Source of the DNA: Achromobacter sp. Marseille-Q4962 | GTDB taxonomy: Bacteria; Pseudomonadota; Gammaproteobacteria; Burkholderiales; Burkholderiaceae_B | Length of the DNA stretch: 64,000 nt | NCBI RefSeq assembly: GCF_943737005.1 | Contig: NZ_CALSFU010000004.1 | Location: 124,001 to 188,000 of the forward strand | Direction: 5' to 3' | Shown: piece after piece, positions 1-8,013 of the stretch | How the letters are laid out: each line of letters starts with the position of its first letter | Position numbering within the stretch: position 1 is the first letter of the stretch | Notes under the pieces: generated by a model | Database searches by the model: none | Seen by the model: the letters and a program-made list of their open reading frames with translations, nothing else | What the model was told of the DNA's origin: nothing | Program-made: the position numbers and the translations under genes

Positions 1-500
1 CGGCTTGCGGAAAGTGCCAGCGGTTGCCGGAGAAGGCGTCGGGGGCGGCCCAGGCGGCCACGACCTCGCCGATGAACAGGTCATAGACCTGCTGGTTGTG
101 CGGCTCGGGCACCACCTTGCATTCGAGCCAGCCCAGGCAGCCCTCGATAAGCGGGGCGCCGATGCGGCTGGCGGCGAAGGTGGCGAAGCCGCAGGCCGCG
201 AACTTGTCCGTCCCGCGCCCGGTTTCCGAGCCCGCCACGTAGGTGGCCCGCGCCTGGTCGCGGGTGGGTATGCACAGCGCGAATTCGCCCGAACGCTCGA
301 TGAGTTCGCGCGTGTAGGTGCTCTTGTCCACCACCACCAGCATCTTGGGCGGGCTGAAATCCAGCGGCATGGCCCAGGCGGCGGCCATGACGTTGCGCTC
401 TTCGCCGTGCGCGGTGCTGACCAGCACCGTGGGACCGTGGTTGAGCAGCAGGTAAGCGCGCTCGAGCGCGACGGGCTGGGCGGAAGAGGCTGTCGTCATG
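1..500 (-). CDS. Flavin reductase-like FMN-binding protein (3' end cut by window edge)
   Basis: The frame runs from an ATG at 498-500 off the left edge, so only the first ~166 residues are visible. The protein begins MTTASSAQPV and continues with LNHGPTVLVST, an ERNVMAAAW segment and SPPKMLVVVDK, the layout of the split-barrel flavin reductase family (DIM6/NTAB type), which binds FMN without covalent attachment. Further along, GCLGWLECKVVPEP and YDLFIGEVVAAW fit the dimer-forming half of the barrel. Such proteins act as NAD(P)H:flavin oxidoreductases or electron donors to a monooxygenase; the partner cannot be told from this window. The family call is by motif; a precise function is not claimed. 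Confidence 0.75.
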
Positions 501-566
501 TCGGTGTTTCCGCGTGCGAAGCGCCTTGGCGGGCGGGAGCGTGGCGCCCCCCGGCCGAGGCCCCTG

Positions 567-1031
567 TCAGAACATGGTGTTCTTGTTGGCGGGATTTTCG
601 GGGATTTCCTGGCTTACGTCCCAGTGTTCGGCGATCTTGCCGTTTTCCACACGAAAGATGTCGACGATCGCCTGGCCGCGGTCTTCGGGCGAATCTTTCC
701 ACAGGTTGTGGATAACTACCAGGTCGCCCTCGGCGACGACCCGCTTGATCTCCACGCTGGCCTGCGGGTGCTGCTCGAAATAGCGCGGAAAGAAATCCAC
801 CAGCGGCTCGGTGCCGTCGCCCATATAGGGGTTGTGCTGCACGTAGCGCGGGCCCACGTAGCGGCGCACCGCTTCTTCGATGTCGCGGTCCTGGAACATC
901 ATGCGAAAAAACGCCAGCACGATGTCCTTGTTCGAGGACGGGGACGGCTCGTCCGCATGGGCAGGCAGGGCCGCCATGCCGCAGAGGGCCAGCAGCGCGC
1001 AGAAAGCCAGTGATTTCAGCTTCATAGACAT
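567..1031 (-). CDS. Exported SnoaL/NTF2-like protein
   Basis: About 154 residues. A signal peptide is clear: basic MSMKLK, a hydrophobic stretch LAFCALLALCGMAALPAHA, and an AHA-D cleavage site. The mature part (NKDIVLAFFRMMFQDRD, YVQHNPYMGDG, VVAEGDLVVIHNLWKD, DIFRVENGKIAEHWDV) is the SnoaL-like polyketide-cyclase/NTF2 fold, a cone-shaped pocket found in cyclases, isomerases and many uncharacterised periplasmic proteins. The substrate is unknown. An upstream in-frame ATG at 1094 would add 21 basic residues before the signal peptide, so the start at 1031 (or 1025, two codons later) is preferred. No strong Shine-Dalgarno sequence precedes either start. Confidence 0.75.
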   Translation of the reverse strand: MSMKLKSLAFCALLALCGMAALPAHADEPSPSSNKDIVLAFFRMMFQDRDIEEAVRRYVGPRYVQHNPYMGDGTEPLVDFFPRYFEQHPQASVEIKRVVAEGDLVVIHNLWKDSPEDRGQAIVDIFRVENGKIAEHWDVSQEIPENPANKNTMF

Positions 1032-1136
1032 ACGGGGACTCGGAAGAAAGGGCCGCCGGGGACGCCGGACGGGGGCCTGCCAGTTTACAAACAAACCCGG
1101 CCTTCCGGCCCCGCGGGTCCCCGATGCCTGCCGATC

Positions 1137-1748
1137 CTAGTAGCCCACGGTGAATCGCGCCCGCGAATGGCGCGGCGTCTCGATCTCGTCGGCCAGCGCG
1201 ATGGCGTAGTCTTCCATGGAGATCCAGCTCTTGCCGTGCTCGTCGACCAGCAGCTCGTCGCCGCCCAGGCGGAACTTGCCCGTGCGCTCGCCCGGCTCGA
1301 ACAGCGCGGAGGGCGAGAGAAAGGTCCAGTCCAGCACGTCTTCCTTGCGCAGCGTATCCAGGAACACGACGCCGGCGCGCGCCTCGGGCTTATAGGCGTC
1401 GGGAAAGTCGGGCGTGTCGATGAGCATCCGGTCCGGCCCCACCAGCAGGCTGCCGGCCCCGCCCACCACCAGCAAACGCGGCACGCCCGCGTCCTTGACG
1501 GCGGCCAGCAGGGGCTTGGCATCGGTGGACACGAAGCGCGTCGCGCTGACGACCGCGTCGTGGCCCTTGAGCAGGGGCGTCAGCCCCTGGGGATCGGTGG
1601 CGTCGCCGAGCTGCACGGTCAGCCCGGGCTGCGGCGGCACCTCGCCGCGGTTGCGCGCGATGCCGGTCACGGCGTGGCCGCGCCGCAGCAGTTCGTCCGC
1701 CACGCGCGAGCCGACGCGCCCGGTAATGCCGATCAAAGCGATTTTCAT
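1137..1748 (-). CDS. NAD(P)-binding atypical SDR / NmrA-like oxidoreductase
   Basis: 203 residues. The start MKIALIGITGRVGSRVADE carries the GxxGxxG dinucleotide-binding loop (GITGRVG, residues 7-13) of the atypical short-chain dehydrogenase family. LGDATDP and VVSATRF follow in the positions expected for the cofactor pocket. The length and the ending ISMEDYAIALADEIE match the YwnB/YhfK-type NAD(P)H-binding proteins, which often serve as redox sensors or flavin/NADPH-dependent reductases. No catalytic YxxxK motif is obvious. The gene stands alone on the minus strand between the SnoaL-like gene and ketopantoate reductase. Confidence 0.75.
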   Translation of the reverse strand: MKIALIGITGRVGSRVADELLRRGHAVTGIARNRGEVPPQPGLTVQLGDATDPQGLTPLLKGHDAVVSATRFVSTDAKPLLAAVKDAGVPRLLVVGGAGSLLVGPDRMLIDTPDFPDAYKPEARAGVVFLDTLRKEDVLDWTFLSPSALFEPGERTGKFRLGGDELLVDEHGKSWISMEDYAIALADEIETPRHSRARFTVGY

Positions 1749-1898
1749 GGTGTTGCTCCCAAAAGGAATGATCCTGGAATGACCGGGTCCGCGCCGCCCG
1801 GCGCGAACCGTTCCCCACCCATACTATTCGCCGGAAACCGATCGAAAAACCCCGGAAGCCTGATTAGTTTTTTGCATGAAATGCATCAATGCCGCGGT

Positions 1899-2825
1899 TC
1901 AGCCGGCGGCCCGCTGCGCCTGGTACACCTGCAGGTGCGCGTAGGCCACGCGCAGGTAGGTCGCGTCCACGCCCAGCGTGCCGGCCCGGCGCACCATGTC
2001 GCCCACGATGTGGTCGGCCTCCACCGGCAGGCCCTGGCCCAGGTCGCGGAACATGGAGGCCGTCATGGGCTGGCTGCGGTCGGTGAAGATGCGCAGCGCC
2101 GAAGCGTCGGCTTCCGGGCGCACGGCATGGCCGCTGGCCGCCGCCACCGACTGGCATTCCTGCAGCATCGCGCGCAGCACCGCCACGCCGTCCTGGGTGG
2201 AAGCGATCTGCCCCACCGTGCCGCGCATCAGGCAGGTGCCCGCCGCCAGCGTGGTGAGGAACACGTATTTTTCCCAGATGTCCTGGTAGATGTTCTCGCT
2301 GAGCCGGCTGGTGTATTCGCCGCCGGCCAGGGCCTGCTCCAGCGCCACGCAGCGCGGGCTGCGCGCCGGCCCGGCGCGCTCGCCGAATACGATGTTGGCG
2401 TGCTTGCCCAGGTGCAGCACCTCGCCGTCGGCGCCCAGTGTGGCGTTGATCTGGCAGAGCCCGCCCAGCACGCGGTGGGGCTCGAACTCGCGGTCCAGCA
2501 CGTCGTACTGCAGCACGCCGTTCATGATGGGCAGCACCACGGTCTCCGGGCCCACGGCCGGGCGGATGGCCTCGATGGCGCTGGCGAGGTCGTAGGCCTT
2601 GCAGCTCAGCACCACGACGTCGTAGCTGCCCGACAGCGTATCGCGGGTGACGATGCCGGGGCGCAGCGTGGCGTCGCCCAGCGGGCTGCGGATGCGCAGT
2701 CCCTGCTCGCGCAGCCGGGCCGCGCGCGGCTCGCGCACCAGGAAGGTCACGTCCGCCCCGGCCTGGGCCGCGCGCCCGCCGAAATACCCGCCGGTGCCCC
2801 CGGCGCCCAAGAACAACAACCGCAT
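1899..2825 (-). CDS. panE: 2-dehydropantoate 2-reductase (ketopantoate reductase)
   Basis: 308 residues beginning MRLLFLGAGGTGGYFGG, the GxGGxGG Rossmann loop of the PanE/ApbA family. Lys76 in SCKAYD, Asn in PIMNGVLQYD and Lys in WEKYVFLTT sit where the catalytic residues of E. coli PanE lie. The family reduces ketopantoate to pantoate with NADPH for pantothenate and CoA synthesis, in the cytoplasm. Many Alcaligenaceae carry several paralogues, so this may be one of several KPR-family enzymes acting on another 2-keto acid. The start at 2825 is supported by GGAGAC a few bases upstream; a longer upstream frame has no such site. Confidence 0.8.
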   Translation of the reverse strand: MRLLFLGAGGTGGYFGGRAAQAGADVTFLVREPRAARLREQGLRIRSPLGDATLRPGIVTRDTLSGSYDVVVLSCKAYDLASAIEAIRPAVGPETVVLPIMNGVLQYDVLDREFEPHRVLGGLCQINATLGADGEVLHLGKHANIVFGERAGPARSPRCVALEQALAGGEYTSRLSENIYQDIWEKYVFLTTLAAGTCLMRGTVGQIASTQDGVAVLRAMLQECQSVAAASGHAVRPEADASALRIFTDRSQPMTASMFRDLGQGLPVEADHIVGDMVRRAGTLGVDATYLRVAYAHLQVYQAQRAAG

Positions 2826-2946
2826 TGCCTGTCTCCTTTCCACGGTCCGCCCCACACTGGCGGACCCGACACCGGCATTATGCGCCCGGCCGGCAGCCGC
2901 GCCGCGGCGGGCGTCCATGCCGTGAGCGCGGCGCACCAGGCTGGTG

Positions 2947-2975
2947 CCGACAATCTTCCTCAAGGTGCCTATAAT
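2947..2975 (+). promoter_or_regulatory. Sigma-70-type promoter for the BMP/ABC importer operon
   Basis: CCGACA (2947-2952), a 17-base spacer, and a perfect TATAAT (2970-2975) lie in the gap between panE and the binding-protein gene, pointing toward the latter. Initiation would be near 2982, about 244 bases before the ATG. Confidence 0.55.
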
Positions 2976-2981
2976 CGCGCC

Positions 2982-3225
2982 CGGCCCTGGGGTTTGTGCG
3001 GCTGGCGGCCTCGAACCCCATGGCATGCAACTTGCTTCGCCAGGACGGGCGGCGCACACAGCCGTGCGCCGCCCGCCGCCTGTCTCCCCGACCGATTCCA
3101 GAACACGCTCCGCGACACGGCCCGCCTGTGGCGCCCGCGCGCGCCCGGATACGCGCGTCTGGACCCGGCCGGCATGGCCGCCCGGCACGCCCGTAACCCA
3201 TTCAATCCGCGTAGGAGCCCGATCC
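2982..3225 (+). promoter_or_regulatory. Long structured 5' leader of the nucleobase importer operon
   Basis: This non-coding stretch of about 244 bases precedes the importer operon. TGGGGTT (2988-2994) pairs with AACCCCA (3014-3020), and GGGCGGCGCAC (3047-3057) pairs perfectly with GTGCGCCGCCC (3064-3074) around a 6-base loop. No convincing short ORF with a ribosome site is seen. The length and stable hairpins suggest post-transcriptional control, possibly a ligand-sensing leader, but I could not match it to a known riboswitch consensus by eye. The rest of the 2826-3225 gap holds only the promoter and the panE ribosome-binding site. Confidence 0.35.
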
Positions 3226-4251
3226 ATGCCTTTGTCCCTCCCCCCGTCCGCCGGCCTCGCGCGCCGCGGCCTGCTCAAGCTCGCGGCGGCGGCCGCCGCC
3301 CTCGTGCTCGGCGCAGCCGCGCACGCCCAGGCGCCGGAAAAGATCAAGGTGGCCGCCATCTACACCGTGCCGGTGGAACAGCAGTGGGTGTCGCGCATCC
3401 ACAAGGCGCTGACCGCCGCCCGCGACCGCGGCGAGATCGAATACTCCTTCTCGGAGAACGTCACCAACGCCGACTACGAGCGCGTGATGCGCCAGTATGC
3501 CGAGCAAGGCAACAAGCTGGTCGTGGGCGAGGCGTTCGCGGTGGAGGCGGCCGCCCGCAAGGTGGCCAAGGACTATCCCGAGACCGCCTTCCTGATGGGC
3601 TCCTCGGGCAAGCCGCAGCAGCCCAATTTCTCGGTGTTCGACAACTATATCCAGGAGCCGGCCTACCTCACCGGCATGATCGCCGGCGGCATGAGCAAGA
3701 CCGGCAAGATCGGCCTGGTGGGCGGCTATCCCATTCCCGAAGTCAACCGGCTGATGCAGGCGTTCATGGAAGGCGCCCGGGAAGTCAATCCCAATACCGA
3801 ATTCACCGTGACCTTCATCGGCTCGTGGTTCGACCCGCCCAAGGCCAAGGAAGCCGCCTTCGCCATGATCGACAAGGGCGCCGACGTGCTGTATGCCGAG
3901 CGTTTCGGCGTATCCGACGCCGCCAAGGAACGCGGCAAGCTCGCCATCGGCAACGTGATCGACACCCAGCCCCAGTACCCCGAAACCGTGGTGGCCTCGG
4001 CCCTCTGGCACATGGAGCCCACCATCGCGGCGGCGCTCGGGCGGGTCAAGGCCGGCACGTTCAAGGCCGAGGACTATGGCCAGTATTCGCTGATGAAGCA
4101 CAAGGGCTCGTCGCTGGCTCCGCTGGGCACCTTCGCGCAAAAAGTGCCCGCCGAGCTGATGGCGCGCGTGCAGGCCAGGGAAAAGGCCATCCTGGACGGC
4201 AGCTTCCAGGTCAAGGTCATCGACAAAGAACCGAAGTCCACCGCGCGATGA
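3226..4251 (+). CDS. BMP-family ABC transporter substrate-binding protein (PnrA/NupA-like)
   Basis: 341 residues with a signal peptide (ARRGLLKLAAAAAALVLG, cleavage near AHAQA). The mature start IKVAAIYTVPVEQQWVSRIH and the later FLMGSS, YLTGMIAGGMSKTGKIGLVGGYPIPEVNR and GADVLYAE are typical of the BMP/PnrA lipoprotein family, which binds purine nucleosides or nucleobases in the periplasm. There is no lipobox cysteine, as expected for a soluble Gram-negative binding protein. It heads an operon with an ATPase whose ATG overlaps this stop codon (ATGA). The start at 3226 is chosen because GTAGGAG lies just upstream and the signal peptide begins there. Confidence 0.88.
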   Translation: MPLSLPPSAGLARRGLLKLAAAAAALVLGAAAHAQAPEKIKVAAIYTVPVEQQWVSRIHKALTAARDRGEIEYSFSENVTNADYERVMRQYAEQGNKLVVGEAFAVEAAARKVAKDYPETAFLMGSSGKPQQPNFSVFDNYIQEPAYLTGMIAGGMSKTGKIGLVGGYPIPEVNRLMQAFMEGAREVNPNTEFTVTFIGSWFDPPKAKEAAFAMIDKGADVLYAERFGVSDAAKERGKLAIGNVIDTQPQYPETVVASALWHMEPTIAAALGRVKAGTFKAEDYGQYSLMKHKGSSLAPLGTFAQKVPAELMARVQAREKAILDGSFQVKVIDKEPKSTAR

Positions 4252-5783
4252 GCCAGCCGCCCCTCGCCCTGCGCCTGACGGGCATCACCAAGCGTTTCGG
4301 CAGCCTCACCGCCAACGACGGCATATCGCTCACGCTGGCCCAGGGCGAGGTGCTGGCGCTGCTGGGCGAGAACGGCGCGGGCAAGTCCACGCTGGTTTCC
4401 ATTCTGTTCGGCCACTACCTGGCCGACGCCGGCGGCATCGAGGTATTCGGCGCGCCGCTGCCCCCCGGCCGCCCTGACGCCGCCCTGGCGGCCGGCATCG
4501 GCATGGTGCACCAGCATTTCACCCTTGCCGACAACCTCACGGTGCTGGACAACGTCATGGTCGGCACCGAACCGCTCTGGAAGCTGTCCTCCGGACGCGG
4601 CAAGGCCCGGCGCCGGCTGCTGGAGCTGGGCCGGCGCTTCGGCCTGGGCGTGGACCCCGACGCGCGCGTCGGCGCGCTGTCGGTCGGCGAGAAGCAGCGG
4701 GTCGAGATCCTCAAGGCGCTCTACCGCGGCGCGCGCATCCTCATCCTGGACGAGCCCACCGCGGTGCTGACGCCCCAGGAAGCGCAAGACCTCTTCGCCA
4801 CCCTGCGCGGCTTCGTCGACGAAGGGCTGGCCGTCATCTTCATCTCGCATAAGCTGGAAGAAGTGATGGCGGTGTCGCGGCGCGTGGCCGTGCTGCGCCA
4901 GGGCCGCCTGGTGGCCGAGCGCGACACCGCGGCCACCCATCCGGCCGAGCTGGCCGAGCTCATGGTGGGCCGCAAAGTGGTGATGCCGCACGCCGAAACC
5001 GCCGCCGGCCGACAGGCCGCGCCGCCCGCGCCCGTCGTCGCGCTGTCGCAGGTCACGGTGCGCGACGGCCGCGACGGGGCGGTGCGCCTGGACGCGCTGG
5101 ATCTCGCCGTGCACGAGCACGAGATCGTGGCCATCGCCGGCGTGGCGGGCAACGGCCAGCAGGCGCTGGTGTCGGTGCTGACCGGCCTGCGCCAGCCGTC
5201 CGCGGGCAGCATCCGCCTGGGCGCGGCGCAGGCGCCCGCGCCGCGCACGCCCGCCGGCTGGACCGCGGCCCGGGTGGGCCGCATTCCCGAGGACCGCCAC
5301 GGCGAAGGCGTGATCGGCGACAGTCCCCTGTGGGAAAACGCCATCGTCGAAGACCTGCGCGACCGGCGCTTCGCGCGCTGGGGCCTGATCCGCGCGCGGG
5401 CCGGCCGCGCCCATGCGCAAGCCCTGGCCACCCGGTTCGACGTGCGCGCCGCCTCGCTGGACGTGCGCACGCGCAGCCTGTCCGGCGGCAACATGCAGAA
5501 GCTGATCCTGGGCCGCACGCTGGCGCGCGAACCGCGCTTCATCGTGGCCGACCAGCCCACCTGGGGCCTGGACATCGGCGCGGTGGCCTACGTGCGCGAG
5601 CAACTGCTCGCGGCGCGCCGGCGCGGCGCCGGCGTGTTGCTGATCTCGGAAGACCTGGAAGAAATCTTCGCCCTGGCCGACCGCATCGCCGTGCTGTGCG
5701 GCGGCAGGCTGGTGGCCGTGAAACCCGTGGCCGAATGGACGCCCGCCACCGTGGGCCTGGCCATGACGGGCACCGCCGCCTGA
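4248..5783 (+). CDS. Nucleoside/nucleobase ABC transporter, double ATP-binding protein
   Basis: 511 residues with two tandem ABC cassettes, as in the YufO/NupO and RbsA/MglA class. The N-terminal cassette is complete: Walker A GENGAGKST (residues 40-48), signature LSVGEKQR, Walker B ILILDEPTAVL. The C-terminal cassette has the usual degenerate P-loop GVAGNGQQ, signature LSGGNMQK and Walker B-like FIVADQPTWGLD. It energises import by the two downstream permeases at the cytoplasmic face. Translation is coupled to the binding-protein gene through an ATGA overlap at 4248-4251. Confidence 0.9.
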   Translation: MSQPPLALRLTGITKRFGSLTANDGISLTLAQGEVLALLGENGAGKSTLVSILFGHYLADAGGIEVFGAPLPPGRPDAALAAGIGMVHQHFTLADNLTVLDNVMVGTEPLWKLSSGRGKARRRLLELGRRFGLGVDPDARVGALSVGEKQRVEILKALYRGARILILDEPTAVLTPQEAQDLFATLRGFVDEGLAVIFISHKLEEVMAVSRRVAVLRQGRLVAERDTAATHPAELAELMVGRKVVMPHAETAAGRQAAPPAPVVALSQVTVRDGRDGAVRLDALDLAVHEHEIVAIAGVAGNGQQALVSVLTGLRQPSAGSIRLGAAQAPAPRTPAGWTAARVGRIPEDRHGEGVIGDSPLWENAIVEDLRDRRFARWGLIRARAGRAHAQALATRFDVRAASLDVRTRSLSGGNMQKLILGRTLAREPRFIVADQPTWGLDIGAVAYVREQLLAARRRGAGVLLISEDLEEIFALADRIAVLCGGRLVAVKPVAEWTPATVGLAMTGTAA

Positions 5784-5818
5784 AGCGCGCGCGCCCCAAA
5801 CACCTGGAACGACCCCGC

Positions 5819-6892
5819 ATGAAATTCATCCTGGAACGCCGCGCCGAGCCCAGCCGCCTCGCGCTGGCGCTGGCCCCGGTGGCGGCCATTCTCTGCACCC
5901 TGGCCATCTGCACGCTGCTGGTGGCGTGGGCCGGCGCCCCCGTGGGCAAAACCTACGCCCTGCTCTTCGAAGGCGCGTTCGGTTCGCGCTTCGCGCTGTC
6001 GGAAACGCTGACGCGCGCCACGCCGCTGATGCTCACGGGCCTGGCCTGTGCGGTGGCGTTCCGCGCCCGCTTCTACAACATCGGCGCCGAAGGCCAGCTC
6101 TACCTGGGCGCGCTGGCGGCCGTGGCCGTGGGCGGCCTGCACGGCGGCACGGGCTTCGACCTGCCCGTGCCCGTGCTTTTTGCCGGCATGATGCTGGCCG
6201 CCGCGCTGGCGGGCGCGCTGCTGCTGCTGGTTCCCGCGCTGCTCAAGACCCGGCTGGGCGTGGACGAGGTGGTGACCACGCTGCTGGGCAACTTCATCGT
6301 GCTGCTCTTCGTTTCGATGATGCTGGACGGCCCCATGAAAGACCCCATGGCCATGGGCTGGCCGCAATCGGTGGCGCTCAACGGCGATCTGGAACTGGGC
6401 AAGCTGATCGCGCGCACGCGCGCCCACACCGGCCTGCTCTGGGCCGCCGGCCTGGCGGCGGGCCTGTGGCTGCTCAACCGCTACACCGTGTTCGGCTTCC
6501 AGATGCGGGCGGTGGGCGCCAATGCCCACGCCGCGCGCTTCCTGGGCCTGCCGGTCAACCGCGTCATGCTGGGCACCGCCGTGCTGTCGGGCGCGCTGGC
6601 CGGCCTGGCCGGCGCCATCGAGGTGGCCGGGCGCACCGGCTACGTCACGCTGGACATGTCGCCCGGCTATGGCTACACCGGCGTGGTGGTGGCCATGCTG
6701 GCGGGCCTGCATCCGCTGGGCGTGGTGCTCGCCAGCGTCTTCGTGGCCGGCATGCTGGTGGGCGCGGACAGCATGAGCCGCGCCATCGCGGTGCCCAATT
6801 ACATCGCCGACGTCATTGTGGCGACGTCGCTGCTGGCCATGCTGGTGGCCACGCTGTTCGCGCAATACCGCCTGCGCCGCAACCCCGCCTGA
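5819..6892 (+). CDS. Nucleoside/nucleobase ABC transporter permease (NupP/YufP-like)
   Basis: 357 residues, strongly hydrophobic, with about 8-10 membrane segments. The segment AFRARFYNIGAEGQLYLGA is the hallmark of the BPD_transp_2 permeases that pair with BMP-type binding proteins. VDEVVTTLLGNFI and FGFQMRAVGANAHAARF are also family-typical and include the cytoplasmic loop that contacts the ATPase. It lies 35 bases after the ATPase gene and 10 before the second permease, so the four genes probably form one transcript. The start ATG at 5819 sits at the first residue of a conserved N-terminus. Confidence 0.88.
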   Translation: MKFILERRAEPSRLALALAPVAAILCTLAICTLLVAWAGAPVGKTYALLFEGAFGSRFALSETLTRATPLMLTGLACAVAFRARFYNIGAEGQLYLGALAAVAVGGLHGGTGFDLPVPVLFAGMMLAAALAGALLLLVPALLKTRLGVDEVVTTLLGNFIVLLFVSMMLDGPMKDPMAMGWPQSVALNGDLELGKLIARTRAHTGLLWAAGLAAGLWLLNRYTVFGFQMRAVGANAHAARFLGLPVNRVMLGTAVLSGALAGLAGAIEVAGRTGYVTLDMSPGYGYTGVVVAMLAGLHPLGVVLASVFVAGMLVGADSMSRAIAVPNYIADVIVATSLLAMLVATLFAQYRLRRNPA

Positions 6893-6902
6893 GGAAACCG
6901 CA

Positions 6903-7853
6903 ATGGAATGGATGGATCTGCTGAGTTCGGCGGCTTTCTGGATTGCCGTGCTGCGCCTGGCCACGCCCCTGATCCTGGGCACGCTGGGCGTGCTGCTGTG
7001 CGAGCGCGCCGGCGTGCTCAACCTGGGCATCGAGGGCATCATGGCCGCGGGCGCCTTCACCGGCTGGCTGGTGGTGTACCTGGGAGCGCCGCTGTACGCG
7101 GGCGTGCTGGCGGCCGCGCTGGCCGGCGCCGCATTCGGCCTGCTGCATGCGGTGCTGACGGTGCCCCTCGGCCTGTCGCAGCACGTCTCGGGCCTGGGCG
7201 TCACCATGCTGGCCACCAGCCTGAGCTACTTCGCCTACCGTGTCACCTTCCCCAGCGTGAACACCCCGCCCACCATCACGCCCTTCGCCGAAATGAAGTT
7301 CCTGGCCGGCATCCCGCTGGTCGGGCCCGTGCTGGCCGGGCAGACACCCATGACGCTGCTGGCGCTGGCCGCCGTGCCCGTCCTGGCCTGGGTGCTGAAC
7401 CGCACGCCGGTCGGCCTGGCGATCCGCATGGTGGGCGAGAACCCCGCCGCCGCCGAAGGCCAGGGCCTGTCGGTCACGCGGTTGCGCATGGGCGCCATCG
7501 TGGCAGGCTCCGCCCTGATGGGCGTGGCGGGCAGCTTCCTGACGCTGGCGGCCTTCAACGCGTTCTTCTTCAACATGGTCAACGGCCGCGGCTGGGTCTG
7601 CGTGGCGCTGGTGGTCTTTGCCTCGTGGCGGCCCGGCAAGGCGCTCGCGGGCGCCCTGATCTTCGCCTTTTTCGACGCGCTCCAGCTCCGGCTGCAGCAG
7701 GGCGGCGCGGCGCTGCCGGGCCTGCCCGAATTGCCCTATCAGGTATACCTGATGCTGCCATACGTTCTGTCCATCCTGGCGCTGGTGGTCATGGCTCGCC
7801 GCGCCGCCTATCCCCAGGCGCTGATGAAGCCCTACCGCAAGGGCGAGCGGTAG
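6903..7853 (+). CDS. Nucleoside/nucleobase ABC transporter permease (NupQ/YufQ-like)
   Basis: 316 residues with about 8 hydrophobic segments. LRLATPLILGTLGVLLCERAG, LNLGIEGIMAAGAF and LAIRMVGENPAAAEGQG match the second permease of BMP-type importers, shorter than the first as is usual. TPLILGTLGVL is the family's entry helix. The gene follows the first permease by 10 bases with GAGGAAACC as ribosome site. Together with the double ATPase and the binding protein it completes the importer. The next gene (cytosine-deaminase-like) is 160 bases further on, and the pairing suggests the importer brings in its substrate. Confidence 0.88.
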   Translation: MEWMDLLSSAAFWIAVLRLATPLILGTLGVLLCERAGVLNLGIEGIMAAGAFTGWLVVYLGAPLYAGVLAAALAGAAFGLLHAVLTVPLGLSQHVSGLGVTMLATSLSYFAYRVTFPSVNTPPTITPFAEMKFLAGIPLVGPVLAGQTPMTLLALAAVPVLAWVLNRTPVGLAIRMVGENPAAAEGQGLSVTRLRMGAIVAGSALMGVAGSFLTLAAFNAFFFNMVNGRGWVCVALVVFASWRPGKALAGALIFAFFDALQLRLQQGGAALPGLPELPYQVYLMLPYVLSILALVVMARRAAYPQALMKPYRKGER

Positions 7854-8013
7854 GGAAGACGCCCCCCAAGCGCCGCGCGCTTTCCCCTCAAGGAAGCGTC
7901 GCTACGGACCGGCAGGGCCGGCTGCGTGCGACCCCGCGTGTGGGCGCCGTTTTCATGCAACCGGGGTGACACGCATTACCATGAACCACTGAAACCTTCC
8001 GCAAGGAACCCGC
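7854..8013. other. Intergenic spacer with a palindromic-repeat fragment
   Basis: This 160-base gap between the importer and the deaminase contains CCCCCAAGCG (7863-7872) and CCCCTCAAGG (7884-7893). The same short words recur, the second one inverted, in the hairpin cluster at 10891-10969, so both may belong to one family of short intergenic repeats. Confidence 0.35.

Noticed and set aside
707-715. A perfect DnaA-box word in the SnoaL-like gene
   Set aside because: Isolated, in codons for V-I-H-N, and more than 40 kb from the origin; probably chance.
1167-4247. Upstream extension of the ABC ATPase frame to 1167
   Set aside because: The extension covers panE antisense and the binding-protein gene in another frame. 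The real start at 4248 has the ATGA overlap and the conserved N-terminus.
5588-7216. Long minus-strand frame opposite the nucleobase permeases
   Set aside because: Composition-driven (His/Gln/Arg-rich) and in conflict with two well-defined permease genes.
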